A stretch of DNA of 23,513 nt from NCBI RefSeq assembly GCF_000485595.1, contig NW_014577079.1:552880-576392 (forward strand), written 5' to 3'. Made by a program: the position numbers and the translations under genes. The notes below the pieces were generated by a model. It saw nothing but the letters and a program-made list of their open reading frames with translations. It was not told the DNA's origin and searched no databases. The stretch's first letter is position 1. Every line of letters starts with the position of its first letter. Below are positions 1 to 11,496 of this stretch, in pieces. The DNA is from Priapulus caudatus. Taxonomy: Eukaryota > Priapulida > Priapulimorpha > Priapulimorphida > Priapulidae.

Positions 1-33
1 ATGAAAATGAAATGAAAATGAAATGAAAATGAA
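1..33. repeat. 11-bp tandem repeat, three copies
   Basis: ATGAAAATGAA occurs three times head to tail at the start of the window. The array may begin before it. Confidence 0.8.
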
Positions 34-66
34 ACAAAATTGAAATGTTTTTCACAGTGGCCTAGC

Positions 67-434
67 ACATGCGTCTAAACAGAGGAATTGCTCCGACCTG
101 TGATTGGAGGATAAAAATAGACCCCGCCCACTTTTTTATTTTTAGAGGATAAAAATAGAATTCGTGACGTTTCGTTTCACCGGTCATAGCCGCGCGTGCA
201 TGATATTTGCTAATTAATTAGACTAATCGCGCTTTAATAGACTCAAAATTCACAGCGATTAAGGCTAAGTCATCATGTCTATAATAGCTAGAATTTATAG
301 AAATGTAACTCAAATCGTTTGCTCCATATGATAGTTAGTACACGTTCCTACCGGTCATAGCATAGCGTATGCGGCGGGGTCTATTTTTATCCTCCAATTA
401 CAGGTCGGAGCAATTCCTCTGTTTAGACGCATGT
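67..434. mobile_element. Short inverted-repeat element (MITE-like), 62-bp TIRs
   Basis: 67-128 is the inverted complement of 373-434 with one mismatch seen (TGTGATTGG against TGTAATTGG). The ends read ACATGCGTCTAAACAGAGG. The 244-bp interior is AT-rich with no ORF, and CCGGTCATAGC occurs twice in it in direct orientation (about 181 and 352). The arm part GAGGATAAAAATAGA is repeated again at 146. I could not fix a target-site duplication. Near identical ends suggest a recent insertion. Confidence 0.8.
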
Positions 435-533
435 CATATAGCCCGCGTAGGCCTACGGTTGCTGCCAGCGGCAACCGTACGGGAGCTATAGTTACTAGAG
501 CTACCTATACTCAGTAGTATAGGCTACTATAGT

Positions 534-757
534 AGTGCTGATAGGGTCTATGTCCCCTAGGGTACTGCCGGAACGTACCCTGGTAACTATCTAGCTGATA
601 TGGTTAGGGTTAGGGTTAGAGTTAGGGAATAGGCGTAGGCGACTCCCTAGACTCGTTCGTGGAGTAGGCGAGGTACAGTCCGGCATATTAGATAGTAGTA
701 TTTAGTACCAGGGTACGTTCCGGCAGTACCCTGGGGGACATAGACCCTATCAGCACT
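534..757. mobile_element. Hairpin element with telomere-like core, copy 1
   Basis: 534-586 pairs with 705-757 as a nearly perfect 53-bp inverted repeat (AGTGCTGATAGGGTCTATGT end). The loop holds TTAGGG units at 602-628 followed by AGGCGTAGGCGAC. No ORF. The repeat may reach further out (about 510-775) in weaker form. A miniature DNA transposon or foldback element is likely. Confidence 0.7.
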
Positions 758-1790
758 AGTAGTACTACTGACTACTGTTGTCAGTGTTGATAGTCAGTGT
801 TGTACCCAAACTTGGAATCTTGCACAAAATAGGAATTTCAGCGCATCCGCAGTTTGGGCAACCAATCTGCAGATTGGGCAAAACCTAGGAAAATTCTTGG
901 TTTGGGCAAGGTGAGCAGGAATGCACAATCTGTGATTATTAGGTTATATCATTACCATTACAGTTATTATCGGCTTTCTTCAGTGTATTTAGCATCTTTG
1001 TTAAAATAATAAATGATTATATTAAATAATTTGATAACTATTAGAGAAATCCCTTCCTAGTTTGCACCATGCAGTTATGCTCGCATACGCCACAATCACC
1101 ATTAAAGATGCCTTCCTACGCATTTTTTTTGACAAACCAGTGTAAAGACGTAAGTAAATAACTCACTACGCTTTAACTGAACGTTAGCTTTGAAATTAAA
1201 ACTGTAAAAATATGTATCAAGTCTATGTTCCCTCAACGAAAAAACAACTCGAAAAACGCGTTTCACCACGGTTCTGTATCATGGCGGCAAGAATCGACGC
1301 AGGTCACGTAACCCACAGCTATAGATATCATATAACACATGGGTTATATGATATCTATGAGCATATATGCAGCCTTCATGACCTTCAGTGCTTGGCAACA
1401 CCGCATGGCAACAAGAGACGCGTCACAACATCGCCGCAGAGCGGAAAAAGTAGACGCTGTTTGAAACATTCGACCCGACACTTTCAATTTGTAGTCTAAA
1501 AGCTTTCAATGAACGTATTCCTGAGCAATTTTTTACCTATCACACATATATAGGCAAGTACAAACGTGCAATGTTAAAATACTTCGTTTTTGCCTGCTTT
1601 TATGTTTTCTGCTTGAAGTTTTGAGGGAAGGCACCTTTAAGTGTAGTTGAATAAGCGACTGTTTTCAGCGTGCCTAATCTTGAAATTAGTCAGCCAAACT
1701 GTGAAATCTGCAGTTTGGGCAGCACGATCTTGAGATTGTGCAAATCCCAAGTTTGGTTACGACAACACTACTACTAGTACTAGTGCCACC
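752..1790. mobile_element. Inverted-repeat element with long degenerate TIRs
   Basis: GTTGTACCCAAACTTGG at 799 is mirrored by CCAAGTTTGGTTACGACAAC at 1747-1766, and similarity in inverted form continues inward (for example TTAAAGATGCCTTCC near 1105 with GGAAGGCACCTTTAA near 1626) and outward through GCACTAGTA. TTTGGGCA motifs are clustered near both ends (about 852, 876, 900 and 1713), like subterminal transposase-binding repeats. A 95-codon frame at 1212-1499 has no recognisable similarity. Probably a non-autonomous DNA transposon. Confidence 0.6.
1321..1358. repeat. Perfect 16-bp hairpin, 6-nt loop
   Basis: ATAGATATCATATAAC at 1321-1336 is exactly mirrored at 1343-1358. It lies near the middle of the surrounding inverted-repeat element. 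Confidence 0.9.
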
Positions 1791-1860
1791 AGTAGTAGTG
1801 GTAGTGGGCTGTAGTTCTGGGGGTGGGGCGCTTTCGCAACGAATTAAGTTTGTTGGGGGT

Positions 1861-2060
1861 CAGTAATGCTGAAGGGGTCGTTGTCGTATATGTTGTACCC
1901 GAGGTGTCGGCGAGTATGTCGCCTACGCCTACTCCCTAACCCTAACCCTAACCCTAACCGTAACCCTCACACCCTAACCCTAACCCTAACCATATCAGAT
2001 AGTTACCTCGGGTACATATTATACGCCATTATACGACAACGACCCTTCGTGCGTCAGTAA
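1861..2060. mobile_element. Hairpin element with telomere-like core, copy 2 (inverted)
   Basis: The arms 1861-1905 and 2005-2060 are inverted copies with small gaps, sharing GGGTCGTTGTCGTATA and GTACCCGAGG. The centre holds CCCTAA units at 1935-1991 with GTCGCCTACGCCTA beside them. The core including GTAACTATCT and GATATGGTTAGGG matches copy 1 (534-757) in reverse orientation, while the outer arm sequences differ between copies. The frame at 1866-2060 is only repeat sequence. Confidence 0.7.
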
Positions 2061-2583
2061 TTTGTGTAGTTTTTATAGGAGAAATGTGGTTATACGATAC
2101 GCCGGTACCAGTGCCCATGGAGACAGTTGTTTTTTACTAACCAGTATTTGAGTTGACAAATGAGCAAATTTCGTCACACAGAGGCCTCACTATCCCACAT
2201 TGTGGCTAACATTTAATTTGCTTGTTTCTGTTTTAAATTTTGTGCACAGCAGGCTTCTTGTGATATATTCAAATGGTCTACTGATCTAAAAATCTAATAA
2301 GAATGAGCTTATAAGAAAATATGCCAATGACATTAATTACGAATAGGCTCAAGGTTATTTTAATCAGAAACTGAAAAGCAGTAGGCTATCATGTATAACA
2401 TGCTGACGCTTGAGCTACATTAATTTTGAGTGTCTACAGTCCTCGTGAGGCCAGTGTATACTTGGGGTCAGTGTTAGAGAATATATAGATAGGAGAAGAT
2501 CGATGCCAGTGATGAGTGGCGGCAGATGTATCCATGAGAGCTGAACTGAAATACAAGCTTTTATCGTTGTATTGTATTTTTAG
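2061..2583. other. Upstream region or intron 1, nothing assigned
   Basis: AT-rich DNA between the inverted-repeat cluster and the first exon found. No promoter element or first exon can be supported. The antisense frame at 2434-2682 overlaps the real exon and is not credible. Confidence 0.5.
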
Positions 2584-2724
2584 ATAATGAAACAGAAGCT
2601 GGAGATGCTGCTGAAAATGAAGAGTCAATGATTGGCAACATTTGCAATTTGCAAGTGCTTCCTCCTGGATACTATGGTTCACCCGAACAAGGGCATTTAG
2701 TTTTTAATGCTTCGTTCGAAAGTG
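2584..2724 (+). CDS. AGBL4: AGBL4-like exon 2 (first exon found)
   Basis: Acceptor follows a T-rich tract ending TTTTTAG at 2583; donor is GTATGT at 2725. It begins with two bases finishing a codon and ends with one base of a Gly codon. It encodes an acidic start and then LPPGYYGSPEQGHLVF and NASFES, matching the CCP6 lead-in to the N-domain. The frame hits a TGA at 2547 with no ATG after it, so the start is either in an upstream exon or at the in-frame ATG at 2628. An ATG at 2503 with a GTATCC donor at 2528 would fit the phase, but the intron would be only 56 bp, so I do not claim it. Confidence 0.85.
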
Positions 2725-5700
2725 GTATGTTTAAGGTTATAGTAGTTTGTGCGACTCAGTTAACACAGCCGCAAAACTGAGAGGAAAGGAGGGCAGGGGA
2801 AAGAGCAATGGCTCGTGAATATTGCTGTATTTAAATTCGTAGCTACAGTGATACGTTTTGGACACAAAAATTGATATGAAATTCGGTTGTTATAAATTCA
2901 AAAGCTAAATACCTTACTAATCTGCTTTTGCCATCAACTAATCGTAAATGTGTCACCAATCTCAATAAGCTGCTTTGTTACCATATCAAACAGTTTAGCT
3001 AGGCATGGTGCTAATGATTTTGATTCAGTTAGAATCATCTAACCTGGGATAAACTATTGAAATATTTCTTTGAATGTGTGCAGTGCATTCCGTTATGTCA
3101 ATTTAATCCCAATTAGTTTTTGTAAATCCATTTTTAGCTCATCTGACGTAGTCAGGTGCAGCTTGTAGAATCGCATGATTGTCCGTCCGGCCGTCCGTGC
3201 GTCCGTCCGTCCGTCCGTCCGTCAACAGTTGGGCACAAATCTTAACCGCTCGACGTACGGTCACGATATTCGGGACGTGGGTGGGTAATCCGAAAACGAG
3301 TTGGGATGTTGAAGCAGGGGGTCAAAGGTCCAAGGTCAAGAGGTGTAAAAGAAGGGGGAACATTCCCTCCTTAAATTTAGGTATAGGGAGGAAATGCAGA
3401 ATTGCGGCACAAATCTAAACGGCTCGACCTAGGCTCGTGATAGTCGGTGTATAGCATCATGGTAGGAAAAGCCATCACTGTGCCGAAATTGGAGGTCACA
3501 GGTCAAAGGTCAATGGGGCACAGGGCAGATTTTAGACATTTTCTGAGGACATGGTCTGACGGAGCGATTGAAAAACTTTTTTGTTTTAGCAGTGACCTAC
3601 CATTTTTATGGCTTTCTTGAAAGGACCGTGAAATGTACTTTCCGCTGACATGCGAAGAGTAAGTGTCGGATAACCTTTTGACTCTCAAGAGGAGGGTTAA
3701 ACATGGATTTGTTTACTGTTAGAAAGAATTTGACTGCCGGGTTTGCTAGTAGAATCTATACATGCCTGGATGTATGAGGCCTCAATGTCACAGTGAAATT
3801 TCAAAAGCTAAATTTGGTTGAAGAAGGTTTATGCTCCTTAAATCGTATAATTTTTATGGCATTCTGTACTGTCAGTGTGTTACATGTAACTTATGCCACT
3901 GCCAGTGCATGTGGTGGTGATAGTACTGTGTAGTTTTTGCCTGTGTTAATTAGTTACAGGTGGCAGCTCTCTATTTCAGCCTGTAGGCCTGCGTAGGTAA
4001 ATGGATGAGTGCTATTCTATCTTGCAAATAGTTGTTGCTACTACGTATGATGGGAGCTTCCATCTTTAATCTTAAGACACTTAAACGTACACGCCATCTC
4101 GTGGCAACTTTCATAACGATCCCAACGAACATTCTTTCGAGAAGGTTCCTGATACCATCCCTGCATGTGCCTTCCACTGTTTCAGCGCGTATGTGAACAC
4201 ATTTGGGACTAACAGGGTTTACTAGAATCCCACCACTCCACCACAGAGTCACCGCAGTAGACGTTAGATGAGCGCTGTCGCTCCGCGGCACTTGTTTTAA
4301 TAATCTAGGCTGGTTAATCAAATGACATGTCATCAATCTAGCCATTATGAACGTGCAACTCAATTGAGGTTAGGGTGACTAAAAAAACTAGAGCTCTATA
4401 TTGTTGGTTGGCATTATAATGAGATTATCTTATTAAAAGAGATTTCACCAGAACAATAGCATTGATCAGAACGTTCGGCTTGGCTGCTTGATATGACAGT
4501 GAAGCAGATTTAAATATCAGTGCCAGATTATGCATGCAATTGTTAACGTTTGTTCAATTGTACTAAACATTCAATACACTTTTTGAAATTTACATAAGAA
4601 CATTTGCATTTTTGTGGTCTATGTAAAGGCTTTGATTATTATTTAAATACATTTCACAAACATTTCTAGATGGTACGAAGTTTCTTAGATCTCATAGCAG
4701 TATTGATATTGCATAGTCAATAGACAGACATTGCTAGGCATATGTAAATTAGCTACGGATGTTAAAACTTGACAGTCACGATATTGGTTTTGTGGTTTTG
4801 CCGTCGTGAGCGGTGAATCAAATGTCTGACTGATATAACAGCACTGGTGTGGAAATATGGAAACCACATCAATCAATCAAAATGATTATTTCCTGGGCCG
4901 AGACTGGTCATTTGATTGCAAAATTTTAGAAAATTCTAGTTTCTTGGCCCTACTGTAACCAGAATTATGATGGAGGGTAGGTGGCAAAAACGTAGTAATT
5001 TGCAGACTTTGCAATTTGATATTGATAATCCGTGGAACTGGGTGTTGTCATTTTTGTACTAGGTCTCTCTAGATAGAATTTTTAAACTTATTTTGATTTG
5101 AATACTTTTTAGTATACAAAACTGCAAATATGTTCGTAATTATTTAATGTGAATAAATTTCTTGTGTACAGGTAATTTGGGTCGGGTCGATGCGATATCT
5201 GAGCATGAGTTCGACTTATTTATCCGTCCAGACACGTGCAACGTTCGTTACAGGGTATGGTTGTACTTCTCAGTGAGTAACACAAGGGTAAACCAGGTAC
5301 GTTTACAACATATCGCTTTGAGCTTCCATAGTATGATTGCACAACACACTGCCTAGGCTATTGCGAGGCCACGAACGGAGTTTGTTGCCAGATAACTACA
5401 TGTTTATGGATGCATTCGGAATGGTTCTACTTATATTATCCCCACCACTATGGGATAATGAAAATCGTGACTCATGCAACAGACACACAAAAACATCCAA
5501 GGACAGCTAAGCTTCAGCTGAGTTTATTCTTCCAAATTTACATAAATGCGTGATTTTGATCTGCCATCGGATACATTTCTACTTGCAGAATAACTGGAAC
5601 ATGTATAACATACTTGATTTGCAGAGAGTGATTTTCAATGTAGTCAACTTCAGCAAGACCAAGTCTCTTTTTAGAGAAGGAATGACCCCCATGGTGAAAT

Positions 5701-7215
5701 CTACTAGTCGGCCGAAATGGTTAGTGAGAGCTTCGGGATGTCTTCTTTGAGATTGCTACAGCGAGATTTGTTGATCTGTACATGCTTAAGTATTGAATCA
5801 ATCATGTTGCTAAATCGCCTGCCAACTGTGTCTCGCGAACTGTACGTCCTTACACTTTCATCCAGAACACGATTCAGAATGAAGAAAAGATTGCCCATGC
5901 ATGAAATGTGTTCTGCAATCAAAATTTGTACCGCACTGGCAAGTTAATCACAGTAAAATATGCAATATGCAGTTGCAGAAGGTGAAAAGAACTGTTGGGG
6001 CACTTTGCAGGCAGAAGCTCCCCGTTAAGCAGTGCTACTACTACAGATCTCCAGAACACCAAAAAAACTACGTGCTGTCATTTGCGTTCGTCTTTGACAT
6101 CGAGGAAGTGTACGAGTTTTCCTACTGCTATCCTTACACCTACACCGATCTACAGGACTACCTAGATGTGATAGAGGAGCAGGACCTGCCCTTCTTCAAA
6201 AGAGAACTGCTGGGAGTAACCGTGGTATGTGAGTAATGACAGTTAGATATTGACAATGTCCTGAGTGCAAAGTATTATGAGTGGTTGAGTGACTTTTGGC
6301 GACCGACTATTAACCAGGCACACGTAAGAAACATTGGTAGCCGATATGTGAAGAGTCAATGCATTTTTCCAAATTGAGAAGCCGAAGGATTTGATCTGGA
6401 AAAATGCTAGGATATATGTCTTATCCGGACGTTTTCAAGTGGGGAAACATGTATTAGGTGGTGGCTGCATGCGTAGTCAGAATCTGGTACTAGAAGATAT
6501 CATCATGCCATTCTATAGATGTGCTGTCTTTAGTAAATAGTATCAAAGGGGAATCAGAAAAAAAGTTATTGATTAGATTCTACTATAATGACACTACTAT
6601 CACTGTTGCCTTGACATGGCTCACTCATTGCTGTCCTCTACACTGTATGAAATGCACTTGTAAGTCTAGAAATACTAGACATTTTTCTGATATTGACATA
6701 AAAACTTTAATTTCAGCAACAGCGAAGGTTGGATCTACTCACAATAACTCGCCCGTCAAACTTTGACGATGACGTTATGAAGAGAGTAGTCTTCATTTCT
6801 GCCAGAGTGCATCCAGGTGAAACACCAGCCTCATATATGTGCCAGGGTGAGCATCTACAAATCCCACACATCAATATTCGATTGTTCACGGCACATCCTA
6901 TGAATGGCGGCATTGGCGGAAGCGACTGATAATATCTTTGATTCGTGTTTCAGGTTTAATTGATTTTCTGATATCTCACAATGAACTCGCAGATGTCCTG
7001 CGAAAATATCTAGTTTTCAAGATAGTACCCATGCTCAATCCAGATGGCGTATACCTAGGAAACTACAGGTACAATTACTAAGCCGCACGACTGCCTATGC
7101 ACGTATAAGCATGTACGTGTATAAATATATCTGCCTGTACCTCTCTCTCCTTCTCTTTAACCCCATCTCTCTGTATGTATATACATGGTGTGTGTGCATG
7201 TGTGTGTGCCTGCGC

Positions 7216-7248
<33 letters not shown>

Positions 7249-7328
7249 CGTGCGTGTGGTGTGCGTGTACGTGTGCGTGTGGTGTGCGTGTGGTGTGCGT
7301 GTGCGTGTGTGCGTGCATGCGTGTGGTG

Positions 7329-7360
<32 letters not shown>

Positions 7361-10300
7361 TGTGGTGTGCGTGTGTGCGTGCATGCGTGTGGTGTGCGTG
7401 TGTGTGGTGTGCTTGCGTGCGTGCGTGCGTGTGGTGCGTGTGTGCGTGTGTGTGGTGTGCGTGCGTGCGTGCTAGCGTTTGGTGTGCGTGTGTGTGCGCG
7501 TGCATGTGTGCTTACGCTTGTGTGTGATATTAATTTGCAACAAGTTGACCGTATTGTTACAGGTGTTCTCTAATGGGCTATGATTTAAACCGCTACTGGA
7601 GTGACCCGTCCGCATGGGCTCACCCTGCACTCTACACAACAAAACAATATCTCACAGCTCTCGGTCAAAACGAGGTGAGCACAGGAAACAGCATGGTGGA
7701 CTTTGTTAAAGACAGTCTTCATTGCAATGCGGCATTCCTGCTGCTTTTGTCGTTATTAACTGTATATCCGAGTGCAGTGAATGCAATGTGCCGTGATTCT
7801 CTTGCGATTGACATAAGAAGTAAATCGGGAATAATTGCGAGTAAGTATTTCACGCCTGTTCATCCATCTGTATTAGGTCATTGGATCGGATGCATTTCAC
7901 AACTGCTGGTGATCACTAAAATGCAGCAGACTTTCATGGAATGCAAAATGCAAAAATCTAAATTTCAAGGATGAGACTTCACATCGCATAACCAAAATCG
8001 AATGGACATGGCTGGAAAATAATCATAAATGTAGTGATTTCGTCTGTGAGTGTTGTTAGCACCTGGCTTTCCCATCACATTACAGTAAATATAACCACGA
8101 AAAACAAAAGCAAACAGGAAAGTGGTAAATCACAGATGTACCCACGTTTCAGAATGTTCAGTTGGACTTCTTCATCGACCTACATGCACATTCCACTCTG
8201 CTCAATGCGTTCATGTTCGGAAACGCGTTTGATGACTCGGGAAGGATGGAAAAGCAAAGTGTGTTTCCGCGACTGATGTCGGTAAATGTCGAGGATTTCT
8301 CATTGAGCAACACAAACTTCAATAATGACGAATTGAAGTCTGGAACTGGGAGAAGGTGAGTCCTAAGAGCATGATGATGTGTTTGTTTCTGCGACAACGC
8401 TTTCAGAACTGTGGTATTCTTCACTGACTTGACACACACATACAAATGCAGAGCTTGGGAATGAATTTACATATTGTCGTCATCTTGTTACATTTCCATC
8501 AGCAAGAGCCACCTCAGATAATTATCATTGCTCAATGCAAAGAAAGGCAGCCTGTGCAGCACAAACGTTCTATCAGCGTTCAACTATATAACTTGCACTA
8601 CACCTAGATCTGTTATATACAGTTTTTGTTAGTAATGATTTTACCTATCAGCCCGAAATAACTCTGTGCTTATAGCATTTTTTGTTTATACTGTTTAATT
8701 GACGTGTGTTCAGAAATGACATTCATACATGATGCTGACAGAAACAGCTGGTGAGATCTGATCTCTCTCACACATCATTCCACATATGGAAAAAAATTTA
8801 TTCCTGTATGGCTATATTGGGGCTATATTGCAACCTGATAACTATTATATATGCTCATCTTTACATCATAAAATCATTCCATTGTATCACTTGCTTTTTA
8901 GCTCATCTGACGTAGTCAGGTGCAGCTTGTAGAATCGCATAATTGTTCGTCCGGCCGTCTGTGCGTCCATTCGTCCGTCAACAGTTGGGCACAAATCTTA
9001 ACCGCTCGACGTACGGTCACGATATTTGGGACGTTGGGGGGGGGGATCGTGAAAAGGACTCGGGATGGCCAATTTGGGGGTCAAGGTCAAGATGTGTAAA
9101 CGGAGGGGAAATATTTCTCCCTTAACTTAAGGTATAGGAGGAAATACGGAATTGCGGCACAAATCTGAACGGCTCGACCTATGCTCTTAATATTCGGTGT
9201 ATAGTGTGATGGGCAGGAAACCCATCACCAGTGCGAAATTGGAGGTTACAGGTCAAAGGGCAGTGGGGGAAAGGTCAGATATCAGACATTTTCTGAGGAC
9301 ATGGCCTAATGGACAGAGTGAAAAACTTTTTTGTTTCAGCGCTGACCTACCATTTTTATCACTTTATTGAAAGGACCATGAAATGTGCTTTCCACTGACG
9401 TGCGAAGAGTAATACCCCCATCACACCATGGCCCCGATCTCACTACGCTCGTACTACGCTCTAAGAGCGTGGTGGAAGCGTGTAGAACGCAGTATGAACG
9501 TATATAGACGTACTGCATTCGCGATCGAGCGCGGTGCAGTCACCATGAGCGTGGAAAGCGTGGGCAAACTTTGAGCATGTTCAAAATAATCGTGGTGCGT
9601 GAAAATTGTCGCCCCGTTCTCAGCACAATGTCAATACGTTTTCATCACGCTGTTACTACGTTCATGGAGATGTCTCTGCGACCTGACCACGCTCTCGCTA
9701 TGACCATGGTGCGTCTCTAGCAAGCTCGACCCGTTCGTACTACGATTGTACTTCGCCCAACATGCTCAGACCACGCCGTTGTGGCGTTCGCATTACGTGT
9801 TAGTTATGCTCAGATCACGTCCTGCGAACTTGGGGTATAAATTTGGGTGCTACCCTGGCCACCCCACCAGTTCAGTGTCCACTATGGATGAGGCAACACT
9901 ACTCCATGCCAGCCCTCTGATTCCAGGGCAACACTTGATGGAGATGACGGACTCCTGCACCTCTTTTAATTCTTTGCTCGGCCTTTCCCCCTTCCACGGC
10001 CTCTCCCCTTGTCTTCTGGCGGCATAGTTGTGTCAGTAGAAAATAATCTTGATGTAATCTTGATAGCACGGCAGAATGAATGATAATGTCTAGAACACGG
10101 CGCGGTATTGGCCACGCTCTCAACCACGCTCACCACGCTGGGGCAAATTTTTTGAGCGTGGGGCGATCGTGATGAGCGTAGCTCTAGTGTGAAGGGGCCT
10201 TAAGTGTCTGATAACCTTTTGACCCTCAAGAGGAGGGTTAAACATGGATTCCTGAACTGCCTCAATGATGTCACAGTGTTCTCATTCACGGCACATCCAT

Positions 10301-11440
10301 CATCTAGAAAGCCAATATGCCCTGATAGCTCAACGGGTACAGCACAGGATTGTTGCTCAAAGGTCCTTGGATCGAATCCCATCATATTTTTTATTATTTA
10401 CTTGTTTTCTGTATTTTTCTATCTTTATCCATTTAACTATTTTTTTCCAATTAACGCAAATATTTACATGATTTATTTACAACAATTTAATAACAACAAA
10501 TAATTTTTTTTTAATAGGGTTAGGGTTAGGGTCACAATGCACCATAAAACAGGAGTTTCAGGCACGCGATTTGTATCAACCAATGGGATTTGGGAGGTAT
10601 GCAGAATGCAGAAGGTTGCTGAAATGATGTGTACGCAACTGCGTATCTGCATATCTGCGCCTAACAAAGGTGTCACTACGCACGACTTAAATGTTACGTT
10701 TATAACCGTGGCAACAGACCTCAGATGAGCCCAGACGCTCTGCAGCTCTTGTTTAATGTTCCTTGACATCTTTTAATTGTAATGGCACTAGATTAAACAC
10801 TTAACAAATTTTACTATTACTATTTTATACATATCAGAATGCTCGCTGTTGTTTAGGTGCTTGTGTCAAATTCGTTGCTTTACATTTTAGGTTGAACTAG
10901 AACTGTGGTTACCGATAAATGTTACAAGAAGCCACCAAAATTGATGATTGTGTGCTATTAGCACATATTAGAGTCGTATAGCATTTCCTGGCTGGATCAT
11001 TGCAAATTTACTGTCTCGCTCATTTGCAGTTTAAGCTATCGATAAATACATTTTCACGTGACGTCGCCTACGTCAGATCGACTTTGAAGATGCAAAGCAT
11101 TCCTGATCTATCATTAGGGAGCAGGTTTTAATGGGGTCCCAGTAAGCCAGGAAGTAGCACGGAAGTCTGTTATTTAGTATCGACGATTTAAACTACACAA
11201 ATGACTTCGCTCTAAGCCGGCAACCTATAAAGTTTATGTGAATAGGGCGATCGTGTGCGCAGCTGTGGCAGCGTGGCTGGCTGGATCGATGGGTAAATGA
11301 TAGCACACCAGTCTGATTCAGGTCTGTCTGACCGGCCAGCCAACCAACCAGTCACCACCGCTGCCTATATCATCAATAATGCAAAGCAGTGCAGAGGAAA
11401 GTAGATCCGGCAAGTCATGGACCGGTGACAGATTCACTGC

Positions 11441-11496
<56 letters not shown>

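Noticed and set aside
602-1991. True chromosome end
   Set aside because: The TTAGGG tracts are short, interstitial, in both orientations and sit in hairpin elements.
3971-4363. 130-codon minus-strand frame in intron 2
   Set aside because: No recognisable domain and no supporting context; expected by chance in a window this long.
5978-6010. Alternative earlier acceptor for exon 5
   Set aside because: It would not complete the split Trp codon nor give WQKLPV in register; the acceptor at 6010 does.
7095-7573. Long frames on both strands rich in Cys/Val/Arg or His/Thr
   Set aside because: They are translations of the TG/GTGC microsatellite.
7675-7974. Coding extension of exon 8 past its donor
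   Set aside because: Similarity stops exactly at the GTGAGC donor and resumes in frame at 8153.
9746-10123. Possible transposase remnant in the 788-bp element
   Set aside because: Neither strand shows a DDE-type, Myb-like or other motif that I recognise.
10319-10386. Functional tRNA gene
   Set aside because: Box A and B are present but the D, T and acceptor stems do not pair.
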